Source of the DNA: Amycolatopsis vancoresmycina
GTDB lineage: Bacteria > Actinomycetota > Actinomycetes > Mycobacteriales > Pseudonocardiaceae
Assembly (NCBI RefSeq): GCF_000716785.1
Contig: NZ_JNYY01000001.1
Span: 992,001 to 1,056,000, forward strand
DNA length: 64,000 nucleotides
Direction of reading: 5' to 3'
The notes beneath the pieces are model-generated. The model saw nothing but the letters and a program-made list of their open reading frames with translations. It had not been told where the DNA came from and ran no database searches. A program made the translations under genes and the position numbers. Positions 17,143-26,600 of this stretch are shown here, in pieces; positions within the stretch are counted from its first letter, which is position 1, and each line of letters begins with the position of its first letter.

Positions 17143-18659
17143 TCCCGTTCCTTAGTCATGTACTGCATCAGCAGTTCCTGGGTGGCTTCTTCGCGCTGCG
17201 CCTCGCCGGTGATCCGCCCCGCCGACAGCGCGTAGATCCGGTCGCAGAGCCCGAGCAGCTCCGGCAGCTCGGAGGAGATGACCAGGACGGCCTTCCCCTG
17301 GGCGGCCAGCTCGTTGATGATCGTGTAGATCTCGAACTTGGCGCCCACGTCGATGCCGCGGGTCGGCTCGTCCAGGATCAGCACGTCCGGATCGGTGAAG
17401 ATCCACTTGGCCAGCACGACCTTCTGCTGGTTGCCGCCGGAGAGCTTCCCGGTCACGCTCTGCACGCTCGGTGCCTTGATCCGCAGATCGCGGCGGTAGG
17501 AGTTGGCGGTGTCGTGCTCGGCGTGCTCGTTGACCCAGCCACGCCGGGCCAGCTTGCCCAGCCCGGCCGCGGACACGTTGCGCTGGATGTCCTCGATCAG
17601 GTTGAGCCCGTAGCGCTTCCGGTCCTCGGTGGCGTAGGCGATGCCGTGGCGGACGGCCTCCTGCACCGAGCGGACCTCGATCTCCTCGCCGTGCTTGAAG
17701 ATCTTCCCGGAGATGTCCTTGCCCCACGACCGGCCGAACACGCTCATCGCGAGCTCGGTGCGGCCGGCTCCCATCAGCCCGGCCAGGCCGACGATCTCCC
17801 CGCGCCGCAGTGAAAGCGACGCGCGGTCGACGACGACCCGCCCGGCCTGGGTGGGGCTGTGGACCGTCCAGTCCTCGATCCGCAGCACCTCTTCGCCGAT
17901 CTCCGGCTCCCGGGGCGGGAACCGGTGCTCGAGGTCGCGGCCGACCATCCCGGTGATGATCCGCTCTTCCGTCAGCCCCGCCGCGTCGAGCGTTTCGATC
18001 GTCCTGCCGTCACGCAGGATCGTGACGGTGTCGGCGATCGCCGTCACCTCGCCGAGCTTGTGCGAGATGATCACGCACGTGACGCCCTCGTCCCGCAGCC
18101 CGCGCAGCAGCTCGAGCAGGTGGGCCGAGTCGTCGTCGTTGAGCGCCGCGGTGGGCTCGTCGAGGATCAGCAGCTTGACCTCTTTGGACAGTGCCTTGGC
18201 GATCTCGACCAGCTGCTGCTTGCCGACACCGAGTTCCTGCACCGCCCGCGTGGCGTTTTCGGCGAGGCCGACGCGCTTGAGCAGCGCGCCGGCCTCGTGG
18301 TTGGTGCGGTTCCAGTCGATCCAGCCCCGCTTCTGCTGTTCGTTGCCGAGGAAGATGTTCTCCGCGATCGACAACTGGCCGCACAGCGCGAGTTCCTGGT
18401 GGATGATCACGATCCCGCGCCGTTCGCTGTCGCGCACCGACCCGAACTCGCACCGCTGCCCGTCGAAGGTGATCTCGCCGTCGTAGCTCCCGTGCGGGTA
18501 GACACCCGAGAGCACCTTCATCAGGGTGGACTTCCCGGCGCCGTTCTCCCCGCAGATCGCGTGGATTTCCCCGCGGCGCACGGAAAGGGTGACGTCCGAC
18601 AGCGCCTTGACCCCGGGGAAGGTCTTGGTGATCCCGCGCATGCCGAGCAGTTCGGTCAT
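17139..18659 (-). CDS. mmsA: Multiple-monosaccharide ABC transporter ATP-binding protein
   Basis: The 506-residue protein has two fused ABC domains as in all CUT2 sugar ATPases. The first holds Walker A GENGAGKST near residue 37 and Walker B LLILDEPTAAL. The second retains the signature LSGGNQQKV and LILDEPTRGID, while its Walker A position (GLMGAGRTE) is degenerate, normal for this family. It energises the permease encoded next. The start overlaps the lipoprotein stop codon (AAATGA), and the end overlaps the permease start, so the three transport genes are tightly coupled. Confidence 0.94.
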   Translation of the reverse strand: MTELLGMRGITKTFPGVKALSDVTLSVRRGEIHAICGENGAGKSTLMKVLSGVYPHGSYDGEITFDGQRCEFGSVRDSERRGIVIIHQELALCGQLSIAENIFLGNEQQKRGWIDWNRTNHEAGALLKRVGLAENATRAVQELGVGKQQLVEIAKALSKEVKLLILDEPTAALNDDDSAHLLELLRGLRDEGVTCVIISHKLGEVTAIADTVTILRDGRTIETLDAAGLTEERIITGMVGRDLEHRFPPREPEIGEEVLRIEDWTVHSPTQAGRVVVDRASLSLRRGEIVGLAGLMGAGRTELAMSVFGRSWGKDISGKIFKHGEEIEVRSVQEAVRHGIAYATEDRKRYGLNLIEDIQRNVSAAGLGKLARRGWVNEHAEHDTANSYRRDLRIKAPSVQSVTGKLSGGNQQKVVLAKWIFTDPDVLILDEPTRGIDVGAKFEIYTIINELAAQGKAVLVISSELPELLGLCDRIYALSAGRITGEAQREEATQELLMQYMTKERE

Positions 18660-19759
18660 TTCAGCTGACCTGCCGTGTAGTAGCCCGACTCGACGAGTTC
18701 CTTCTCGTAGTTGGCCTTGTCCACGGTGACCGGCTGCAGCAGGTAGGACGGGACGACCTTCTTGCCGTTGTCGTAGTCCTTGGTGTTGTTGACCTCGGGC
18801 TTGCCGCCCTTGAGCACCGCGTCGGCCATCTTGACGGTGGTGTCGGCGAGCTTGCGGGTGTCCTTGAAGATCGTCGAGTACTGCTCACCGGCGATGATGG
18901 ACTTGACCGAGGCGACCTCGGCGTCCTGGCCGGTGACGACCGGGTACGGCTGGCCGGCGGTGCCGTAGCCGTTGCTCTTCAGGGCCGAGAGGATGCCGAT
19001 GGACAGGCCGTCGTACGGCGAGAGCACGCCCTGGACCTTCGCGCCACCGGTGTAGGTCTTGGTGAGCAGGTCCTCCATGCGGCGCTGCGCGGTGGCCGGG
19101 TCCCAGCGCAGGATGGCCGCGCGGGCGAAGTCGGTCTGGCCGCTCTTGACGACCAGCTTGCCGCTGTCCATCAGGGGCTTGAGGACCGACATCGCGCCGT
19201 TGAAGAAGAAGGTCGCGTTGTTGTCGTCCGGCGAACCGGCGAACAGCTCGACATTGAACGGCCCCGCGCCCGTGCCCAGGCCCTTGACCAGCGAGTTCGC
19301 CTGCTCGACGCCGACCTTGAAGTTGTCGAAGGTGGCGTAGTAGTCGACGTTCGGCGAGTTGCGGATCAGCCGGTCGTAGGCGATGACCGGGATCTTCTTG
19401 TCGGCCGCCTCCTGCAGCTGGGTGGTGATGGCGGTGCCGTCGATCGAGGCGATGACCAGGAGCTTGGCGCCCTTGGTGATCTGGTTCTCGATCTGGTTGA
19501 CCTGGGTGGGGATGTCGTTCTCGGCGTACTGCAGGTCGACCTTGTAGCCGAGCTTCTCCAGGGCGGCCTTGATGTTGTCGCCGTCGTGGATCCAGCGTTC
19601 CGACGACTTCGTCGGCATGGTGACGCCGACGAGGCTGCCCTCGGCACCGGCGCCGGGCGCCGCCGTCTGGTCCGCGGTCTTCTGGCTCGAACCGCACGCC
19701 GACAGCGTGAGCGCGAGCCCCGCGGCGGCGAGGGCCGCGATTCCTCTGGTGAACTTCAT
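18656..19759 (-). CDS. chvE: ChvE-like sugar-binding lipoprotein
   Basis: A 367-residue periplasmic-binding-protein-like lipoprotein. The signal peptide ends in a lipobox, LSAC, with Cys22, so it is anchored outside the membrane. The mature part resembles ChvE/XylF: GVTMPTKSSERWIHDG and GKLVVKSGQTDF, the DxxR-type GxxAYDRLI segment, and a C-terminal QPVTVDKANY. It captures monosaccharides for the MmsAB transporter. GGAAGAAGGAA precedes the ATG, and araA ends only 17 bases upstream. Confidence 0.92.
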   Translation of the reverse strand: MKFTRGIAALAAAGLALTLSACGSSQKTADQTAAPGAGAEGSLVGVTMPTKSSERWIHDGDNIKAALEKLGYKVDLQYAENDIPTQVNQIENQITKGAKLLVIASIDGTAITTQLQEAADKKIPVIAYDRLIRNSPNVDYYATFDNFKVGVEQANSLVKGLGTGAGPFNVELFAGSPDDNNATFFFNGAMSVLKPLMDSGKLVVKSGQTDFARAAILRWDPATAQRRMEDLLTKTYTGGAKVQGVLSPYDGLSIGILSALKSNGYGTAGQPYPVVTGQDAEVASVKSIIAGEQYSTIFKDTRKLADTTVKMADAVLKGGKPEVNNTKDYDNGKKVVPSYLLQPVTVDKANYEKELVESGYYTAGQLK

Positions 19760-19776
19760 CGTTCCTTCTTCCTTTC

Positions 19777-21276
19777 TCAGAAGCCCTGAGCGAGCCGGTG
19801 GTACGCCTGGTTCCAGCGGATGCGGTCGGCGAAGTCGTGCGGGGTGGTGCCGGAGTCGATCACCAGCAGTTCGACGCCGAGCAGGTTCGCGAAGTCGCGA
19901 AGGGTTTCCGTGCCCACGGCCTGGGTGAGCACGGTGTGGTGCGGGCCGCCCGCGGTGATCCAGGACTCCGCGGACGTCGACAGGGACGGCGCCGGCTCCC
20001 AGACCGCCCGGGCGACCGGCAGGTTCGGCAGCGGCTCGTCCGGCGCGACGACGTCGATCTCGTTGGCCACCAGCCGGAAGCGGTCGCCCAGGTCGACCAG
20101 GCCGAGGACGACACCGGGTCCGGGGGCGGCGTCGAACACGAGCCGGACCGGGTCTTCGCGGTTGCCGATGCCCAGCGCGTGGATCTCGCACGATGGCTTG
20201 GCGGCGGCGATGCTCGGGCAAACCTCGAGCATGTGCGCGCCGAGGATCTTCGGCTTGCCCGGCCCGAAGTGGTAGGTGTAGTCCTCCATGAACGACGTGC
20301 CGCGGGTCTTGCCGACACCCATCGCCTTGACCGCGGCGAGCAGCGCCGAGGTCTTCCAGTCGCCCTCGCCGCCGAAGCCGTAGCCGTCGGCCATCAGCCG
20401 CTGCACCGCGAGGCCGGGCAGCTGCCGCAGCCCGCCGAGGTCCTCGAAGTTCGTGGTGAACGCGCCGAAGCCGCCGTCGGTGAGGAACTTCCGCAGCCCG
20501 GCCTCGATGCGTGCGGCGTAGCGCAGCGACTCGTGCCGCGCTCCCCCGGCCGCCAGATCCGGGACCACGTCGTAGTCCGCCGCGTAGGCCGCGACCAGTT
20601 CGTCCACATCGGACACCGCGTCGACCAGCTCGACCAGGTCGTTGACGCCGTAGGTGTTGACCGAGACGCCGAACCGCAGCTCGGCCTCGACCTTGTCGCC
20701 TTCGGTCACCGCGACGTCGCGCATGTTGTCGCCGAACCGGGCCAGCCGCAGGTTGCGCAGGTGGTCGGCGCCGATCGCGGCCCGCGCCCACGCGTCGATC
20801 CGCGCGACGACGGCGGGGTCGGACACGTGCCCGGCGACGGTCTTGCGCGGCACGCCGAGGCGGGTCTGGATGAACCCGAACTCGCGGTCGCCGTGCGCGG
20901 CCTGGTTGAGGTTCATGAAGTCCATGTCGATGGTCGACCACGGCAGGGCTTCGTTGAGCTGCGTGTGCAGGTGCAGCAGCGGCTTGCGCAGCGCGTCGAG
21001 CCCGGTGATCCACATCTTCGCGGGCGAGAAGGTGTGCATCCACGCGATCACGCCGACGCAGGCGGCGTCGGCGTTGGCCTCCTGCAGCACCCGGCGGATC
21101 GACGCGGCCTCGGTCAGCACCGGCTTGCCGACGATCTCGGCCGAGAGCGCGCCGGAGGCGGTGAGCAGCTGCTGGATGCGCAGCGACTGGCCGGCGACCT
21201 GCTCGAGGGTCTCCTCGCCGTAGAGGGCCTGGCTCCCGGTGAGGAACCAGAGCTGGGGTTTCGATGCCGAAGTCAT
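19777..21276 (-). CDS. araA: L-arabinose isomerase
   Basis: AraA converts L-arabinose to L-ribulose. The 499-residue product begins with the typical WFLTGSQALYGEETL and contains the metal-binding/catalytic context: GGEGDWKTSALL, SFMEDYTYHFGPG, LGAHMLEVCPS and GGPHHTVLTQ, supplying the expected two Glu and two His ligands for Mn2+. Length matches the E. coli enzyme. It is 16 bases downstream of araD and continues into the transport genes. Confidence 0.97.
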   Translation of the reverse strand: MTSASKPQLWFLTGSQALYGEETLEQVAGQSLRIQQLLTASGALSAEIVGKPVLTEAASIRRVLQEANADAACVGVIAWMHTFSPAKMWITGLDALRKPLLHLHTQLNEALPWSTIDMDFMNLNQAAHGDREFGFIQTRLGVPRKTVAGHVSDPAVVARIDAWARAAIGADHLRNLRLARFGDNMRDVAVTEGDKVEAELRFGVSVNTYGVNDLVELVDAVSDVDELVAAYAADYDVVPDLAAGGARHESLRYAARIEAGLRKFLTDGGFGAFTTNFEDLGGLRQLPGLAVQRLMADGYGFGGEGDWKTSALLAAVKAMGVGKTRGTSFMEDYTYHFGPGKPKILGAHMLEVCPSIAAAKPSCEIHALGIGNREDPVRLVFDAAPGPGVVLGLVDLGDRFRLVANEIDVVAPDEPLPNLPVARAVWEPAPSLSTSAESWITAGGPHHTVLTQAVGTETLRDFANLLGVELLVIDSGTTPHDFADRIRWNQAYHRLAQGF

Positions 21277-21292
21277 CGTTCTCCTTGGGAAG

Positions 21293-21970
21293 TCAGTGCT
21301 GGCCGTAGACGTTCTGGTACCGGGCGTAGAGCCGGTCGACGTCCTCGGGCGGGAGGGGTTCGGGCGTGCCGAGCTCGAAGGCCTTGTGGACGGTGCGGGC
21401 CACGTCCTCGACCATCACCGCGGCCTTGACCGCGTCGCGCGCGGTGCGGCCGACGGTGAACGGGCCGTGGTTGCGCATCAGCACCGCGGGCGAGCGGCTG
21501 GCGCGAAGCGTTTCGACGATGCCGCGGCCGATGGAGTCGTCGCCGATCAGGGCGAACGGCCCGACCGGGATCTCCCCGCCGAACTCGTCGGCGATCATCG
21601 TCAGCACGCACGGGATCGGCTCGCCGCGGGCCGCCCACGCCGTGGCGTAGGTCGAGTGCGTGTGCACCACCCCGCCGATCTCCGGCATGTGCCGGTAAAC
21701 GTAGGCGTGCGCGGCGGTGTCCGACGACGGCGCCAGCTCGCCTTCGACGAGTTCGCCGTGCAGGTCGGTGACCACCATCGTGTCCGCGGACAGGTTGTCG
21801 TAGGACACGCCCGAGGGCTTGATGACCAGCAGGTCCCGGCCGGGGACCCGCGCCGAGACGTTGCCCGCGGTCCAGATGACCAGCTCGTTGCGGGTCAGCT
21901 CGCCGTGCAGCTTCGCCACCGTGTCCCGCAGTTCGGCGACGGTGTCGAGCACTTCACCGGTCAGCGACAT
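21293..21970 (-). CDS. araD: L-ribulose-5-phosphate 4-epimerase
   Basis: AraD converts L-ribulose-5-phosphate to D-xylulose-5-phosphate, linking arabinose to the pentose phosphate pathway. The 225-residue class II aldolase-fold protein has TAGNVSAR, KPSGVSY, SSDTAAHAYVYR and the zinc-ligand HTHSTYATAWA plus RNHGPF. The ATG shares one base with the araB stop codon (TGATG), so the genes are translationally coupled. Confidence 0.96.
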   Translation of the reverse strand: MSLTGEVLDTVAELRDTVAKLHGELTRNELVIWTAGNVSARVPGRDLLVIKPSGVSYDNLSADTMVVTDLHGELVEGELAPSSDTAAHAYVYRHMPEIGGVVHTHSTYATAWAARGEPIPCVLTMIADEFGGEIPVGPFALIGDDSIGRGIVETLRASRSPAVLMRNHGPFTVGRTARDAVKAAVMVEDVARTVHKAFELGTPEPLPPEDVDRLYARYQNVYGQH

Positions 21971-23598
21971 CAGGACTGTCCTTTCGCGACGGCGCGCTTG
22001 CGGGCGGCCAGCCGGTGCATGACATCGTTGCCGCCACGGCCGAAGTAGTCGTGGAGCTCGGTGTATTCGGCGTACAGCTCGTCGTAGGCGGTGACGTGCG
22101 CGGGCACCGGCCGGTACACCGCGCGCTCGACCGAGCCCATCGCGGCGGCGGCCACCCGGATGTCCGCGTGCGCCCCGGCGGCGACGGCCGCGTGGATGGC
22201 CGACCCGAGCGCGGGCCCCTGCGCCGAGCCGATCACCGACAGCGGGAGGTTGGTGACGTCGGCGTAGATCTGCATGAGCAGCGCGTTCTTCGCCAGGCCG
22301 CCCGCGATGATCAGCTCGGTGACCGGGACGCCGGCGGCGCTGAACGTCTCGATGATCTTCCGGGTGCCGAAGGCGGTCGCCTCCAGCAGCGCGCGGTAGA
22401 CGTCCTCGGCGCGGGTGGCCAGCGTCTGCCCGACGATCACACCGGACAGCTCGTGGTCGACCAGCACCGACCGGTTGCCGCTGTGCCAGTCCAGGGCGAT
22501 CAGGCCGTGCTCGCCGATCTCCTGCCGGGCGGCGAGGCGGGTCAGCTCCTCGTGCGAGGCACCGGCGAAGTGCTCGACGAACCACCCGAAGATGTCGCCG
22601 ACGCCGCTCTGACCGGCCTCGTACCCCCACAGCCCGGGCACGATCCCGCCTTCGACGACCCCGCACATGCCGGGGACCTCGTGCAGTTCGGCACCGTTCA
22701 TCACGTGGCACGTCGAGGTGCCCATGATCGCCACCATCTGCCCCGGTTCGACGGCCTGGGCGGCGGGCGCGGTGACGTGGGCGTCAACGTTGCCAACGGC
22801 CACGGCGATGCCTTCGGGCAGCCCGGTCCACGACGCGGCTTCGGCCGACAGCGAACCGGCCCGGGAGCCCAGTTCGCCCAGGGGGTGCTCCAGCTTTTCG
22901 GCCACGAAGGACTCGAAGCCGGGGGCGAGCTCGCGGAGGAAGTCGCGGCTCGGGTACTGGCCGTCCTGCAGGATGCCCTTGTAGCCGGCGGTGCAGGCGT
23001 TGCGGACGTAGCTGCCGGTGAGCTGCCAGACGATCCAGTCGGCCGCCTCCACCCAGTGCCGCATGGCGGCGTAGACCTCGGGTGCCTCTTCGAAGACCTC
23101 GAGGCCCTTGGCGAACTCCCACTCCGAGGAGATCAGCCCGCCGTAGCGCGGGAGCCACTTCTCGCCGCGGGCGCGGGCCAGCTCGTTGATCCGCACGGCC
23201 TGCGGCTGCGCCGAGTGGTGCTTCCAGAGCTTCACGTACGCGTGCGGGTTGCTCTCGAACTCGGGCAGTTCGCACAGCGGGGTGCCGTCCGCGGTTGCCG
23301 GCACCATCGTGCACGCGGTGAAGTCGGTGGCGATGCCGACGACGTCGCCCGCGTCGACGCCGGCGTCCCGCAGCGCCGCCGGTACGGCGTTGCGGAGCAC
23401 TCCGACGTAGTCCCCGGGCACCTGCAGCGCCCATTCCGGTGGCAGCGCGCGGCCCGTGGCGGGCAGCGTCTCGTCGAGCACCCCGTGCGGGTACTCGAAG
23501 ACGGCGGAGCCGAGCTCCGCTCCGTCACGGACCCGCACGACCACCGCGCGGCCCGACAACGTGCCGAAGTCCACGCCGACGGTGAGTGGTTCTCCCAC
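21970..23598 (-). CDS. araB: L-ribulokinase
   Basis: AraB phosphorylates L-ribulose. The 542-residue FGGY kinase starts with GVDFGTLSGRAVVV (phosphate-binding loop), followed by GIATDFTACTMVP, HSAQPQA, GLISSEW and the C-terminal IAGGLAKNALLMQIYADV. A GTG start at 23598 follows AGGGAGGAC. It is the first intracellular catabolic gene of the araBDA set. A 15-bp hairpin separates it from the upstream secreted arabinofuranosidase gene. Confidence 0.96.
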   Translation of the reverse strand: MGEPLTVGVDFGTLSGRAVVVRVRDGAELGSAVFEYPHGVLDETLPATGRALPPEWALQVPGDYVGVLRNAVPAALRDAGVDAGDVVGIATDFTACTMVPATADGTPLCELPEFESNPHAYVKLWKHHSAQPQAVRINELARARGEKWLPRYGGLISSEWEFAKGLEVFEEAPEVYAAMRHWVEAADWIVWQLTGSYVRNACTAGYKGILQDGQYPSRDFLRELAPGFESFVAEKLEHPLGELGSRAGSLSAEAASWTGLPEGIAVAVGNVDAHVTAPAAQAVEPGQMVAIMGTSTCHVMNGAELHEVPGMCGVVEGGIVPGLWGYEAGQSGVGDIFGWFVEHFAGASHEELTRLAARQEIGEHGLIALDWHSGNRSVLVDHELSGVIVGQTLATRAEDVYRALLEATAFGTRKIIETFSAAGVPVTELIIAGGLAKNALLMQIYADVTNLPLSVIGSAQGPALGSAIHAAVAAGAHADIRVAAAAMGSVERAVYRPVPAHVTAYDELYAEYTELHDYFGRGGNDVMHRLAARKRAVAKGQS

Positions 23599-23622
23599 GT
23601 GTCCTCCCTCCTGGATTGGTGA

Positions 23623-23664
23623 CCGGGACGCGGCGCGGGCGGCGGTGAACGCGCCGCGTCCCGG
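23623..23664. terminator. Intercistronic 15-bp hairpin between GH51 gene and araB
   Basis: Perfect arms (23623-23637 and 23650-23664) with a 12-base loop fill the 70-base gap between the arabinofuranosidase stop codon and araB. No room remains for a normal araB promoter, so it looks like a partial terminator or 3' stabiliser that lowers catabolic gene expression relative to the genes upstream. Confidence 0.75.
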
Positions 23665-23668
23665 GGTC

Positions 23669-26600
23669 TTAGCGGCCGGTGAGGACCAGCGTCGTCACGG
23701 AGTTGGCCGGCAGCGTCAGCTTCGACGTCGCGGCGAGCCCGGTGATCTCCCTGGTCTGCGGCACGATGGCGGACGGCGCGGCGAGGCTGTTGCGCCCCGC
23801 CGGGTCGCCGGTGAGCGTGGTGAGCGTGCCGGTGCCGTCGACGGCGGTGACGCCGGTCAGCGACAGCCGGGCGGTCTGCACCTGCTGGGTCGGGTTGACG
23901 AGTTTGACCGTGAAGGTCTTCCTTCCGCTCTTCGTGGTCACGTTGACCACCTGGCGCAGGGGGCTGCCCTGGTTGAGGCGGCTGGTGACGATCTGCTTGC
24001 CGAGGGTGCTGGAGAACATCTGCTGCACCCAGTACGACGGCGAGGCGTAGCTCGTCCCGGCGTCGAAGCCGATCAGGTTGACCGGCCAGTTGGACTGGTT
24101 CTCCTGCACCAGCACCGGCGCGTACATCGAGCCGATGACGACGTCGCTGTTGCGTTCGAGGCCGGTGAGGAACGCGGCTTCGCCGATGGCGGCGGCCAGG
24201 GTGCCGGTGGGCCGGCCGTCCTGGGCGCCGTACTCGCCGACCAGGATGTCCGGGCCGGAGCGGTCGGCGGTGTCGTAGCGGGTGGAGTTGTCGGTGAACC
24301 ACTGCGGCGACTGGTAGTAGTGGTCGTCCGCGGCGTCCGGGCGGATGCCCGGCGTGGTCGACGCGGCCCCGCCCTGCAGGCCGCCGGTGGTGGCGACGAC
24401 CGTCAGCTGCGGGTACTTCGCCTTGATGGCGTTGTACATGTCCGTGTAGCGCCAGGCGTAGCTGCCCGAGCCGTCGAACCAGTCCTCGTTGCCGACCTCG
24501 ACGTAGTGCAGGTCGAACGGCGCCGGGTGCCCGTCGACGATCCGCTTGGCGCCCCACGTCGTGGTGCTGTCGCCGATGGCGTACTCGATCTCGTCGAGGG
24601 CTTCCTGGACGTAGGCCGGGTAGTCGGCCTGGTCGACGTGCTGGCCGTTGAGCGTGTACCCGGCGAACAGCGCGAGCAGCGGCTGGGCGCCGATGTCCTC
24701 GGCGAGCTTCAGGTAGTCGAGGATGCCGAAGCCGTCGGTGGACCAGTAGCCCCACGCGGTGTTCTGGTGGCCGGGCCGCTGCTCCAGCGGGCCGATCGTG
24801 TTCTTCCACGCGAACCGGGTGTCGAGGGTGTTGCCTTCGAGGTAGTTGCCGCCGGGGACGCGGAACAGGCCGAGCTTCATCGCGGCGAGCTTCTGCCCGA
24901 GGTCGGCGCGGACGCCGTTGGGCCGGTTCTTGAAGGTCGGCGGGAACAGCGACACCTGCTGGAACCAGGCGTCCCCGCTCAGGGCCTTCTTCCCCTTGTT
25001 GACCAGGGAGACGACGATCCGGTTGTCGGTGGACGCGGCGACCGTCGACGGCGTGGTGAAGCTGAAGGTCTGCTGCGCCCAGCTCGCCCCGACCGGCTGG
25101 ACGTCCTTGCTCGCCAGGACCGTGCCGTCCGGCTTCTCCAGGCTGACCCGGACCGCGCCGGTCCAGCTGCCCTTGGCGAAGAAGCTGCCGGTGTACTTGG
25201 TCGACGGCTTGGCGGCGACGCCGTAGAAGCCGACGTTCGCGGCGGCCACCCGGCCCGCGGCCGGGACGGTGTCCGCGTGCAGCTTGAGCGAGCGGTCGAG
25301 CGCGGTGTTGAGCGGGCTGGCGGTGTCGACCGAGTAGGCGCCGGTCGCGCCCGCCGAGGTGAGCAGCGACCAGTACGGCACCGGCGTGTTGCCCGCGCCG
25401 CTGCCGGGCTGGTGGCCCTCCTTGAACGTGCGGTTGCGGACGAGCTCGGCGTAGAGGCCGCCTTCGACCGAGTGGCTGATGTCTTCGAGGATCGAGCCGT
25501 AGGTGGTCGGCCGGGTGTTGGCCCGGACGACGTTGGCGTCCACCGCGAGCTGGTTGGCCCCGGCGAGGGTGCCGATCTGGGCCGCGGTGAGCGGGAAGCG
25601 GCGCAGCTCGACTTCGTCGACGGCGCCGGTGAAGCCGGAGCCGACGGTGAAGGGCGCCGCCGCGGTGCCCGAGGCCGGGCACACGGAGACGTCCAGGGTC
25701 GTGCCGGTGGGCGTCCCGCAGGTGCTGGTGACCGCGGAGGCGTCGCCGTCGGCGTAGACGGTGAGCCGCTGGGCGGCGCGGTCGAGGACGAGGGCGGCGT
25801 GGTGCCAGGTGCCGTCGGCGAGGCCGCCGCCGTTCGTGGTCACCTGGATGGTGCCGACGCGGGCGGTTAGCTTGCCGCCGGTGACGCCGAGCGCGTAGCC
25901 GTCGCCGTGGCCGACCAGCGTGCCGGACGCGGTGGTGCGGAACCACGCGGCCAGCGAGAGCGAGCCGGTGCCGGTGTCGAACGCGGGCGAGCTGCCCATG
26001 TCCACAGTGGACTTGCCGTCGAACTGGACGGCCTTGCCGGCCGCCCCCGCGGTCCACGTCGCTCCGCGAAGGGTGCCGTCGGCCGCGTTGGCCGAGGAGT
26101 CATGGGCGATCGTGCCGGTGCCTTCGTCGAAGTGCCACGAGCCGCTGGCGGCCAGCGCGGCGACGGCCGACGCGGTCAGCGGCGTCGGGTACGCGCGGAC
26201 GTCGTCGACGCCGCCGTCGAACCAGTCGGCGGGGCTGCCCGCCCACTTGCCGCGGCCGATCTCCAGGTGCCCGGCCGCGGTCCACGGCGTGGTGAACGGG
26301 ACGCTCTGCTGCAGCGTGCCGTTGACGTACAGGGAAAGCGTGCCCGCGGCCCGGTTGTAGACGCCGACGACGTGCTGCCACTGGCCGGCCTGTGCGGGCA
26401 GCGTCGACACGGCCGAGGAGGAAGCCGAATCGCCGTCGCTCGCGCGCCGGGTGAAGGCGAACCGGCCGTCGGCGGCGCGCTGGAGGTAGAAGCCGCTGAT
26501 GGTGCTGCCGTCCACGCTCACCGCGGTGCGGAACCCGCCCGCCGCGGTGGGCTTGACCCAAGCCGACACCGAGAAGCTCTGCGCGGTGTCCACGACCGGG

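Noticed and set aside
23232..26057. 941-residue minus frame overlapping araB and the GH51 gene
   Set aside because: Out-of-frame reading of both genes, dominated by Arg/Gly/His, with no start or domain support.
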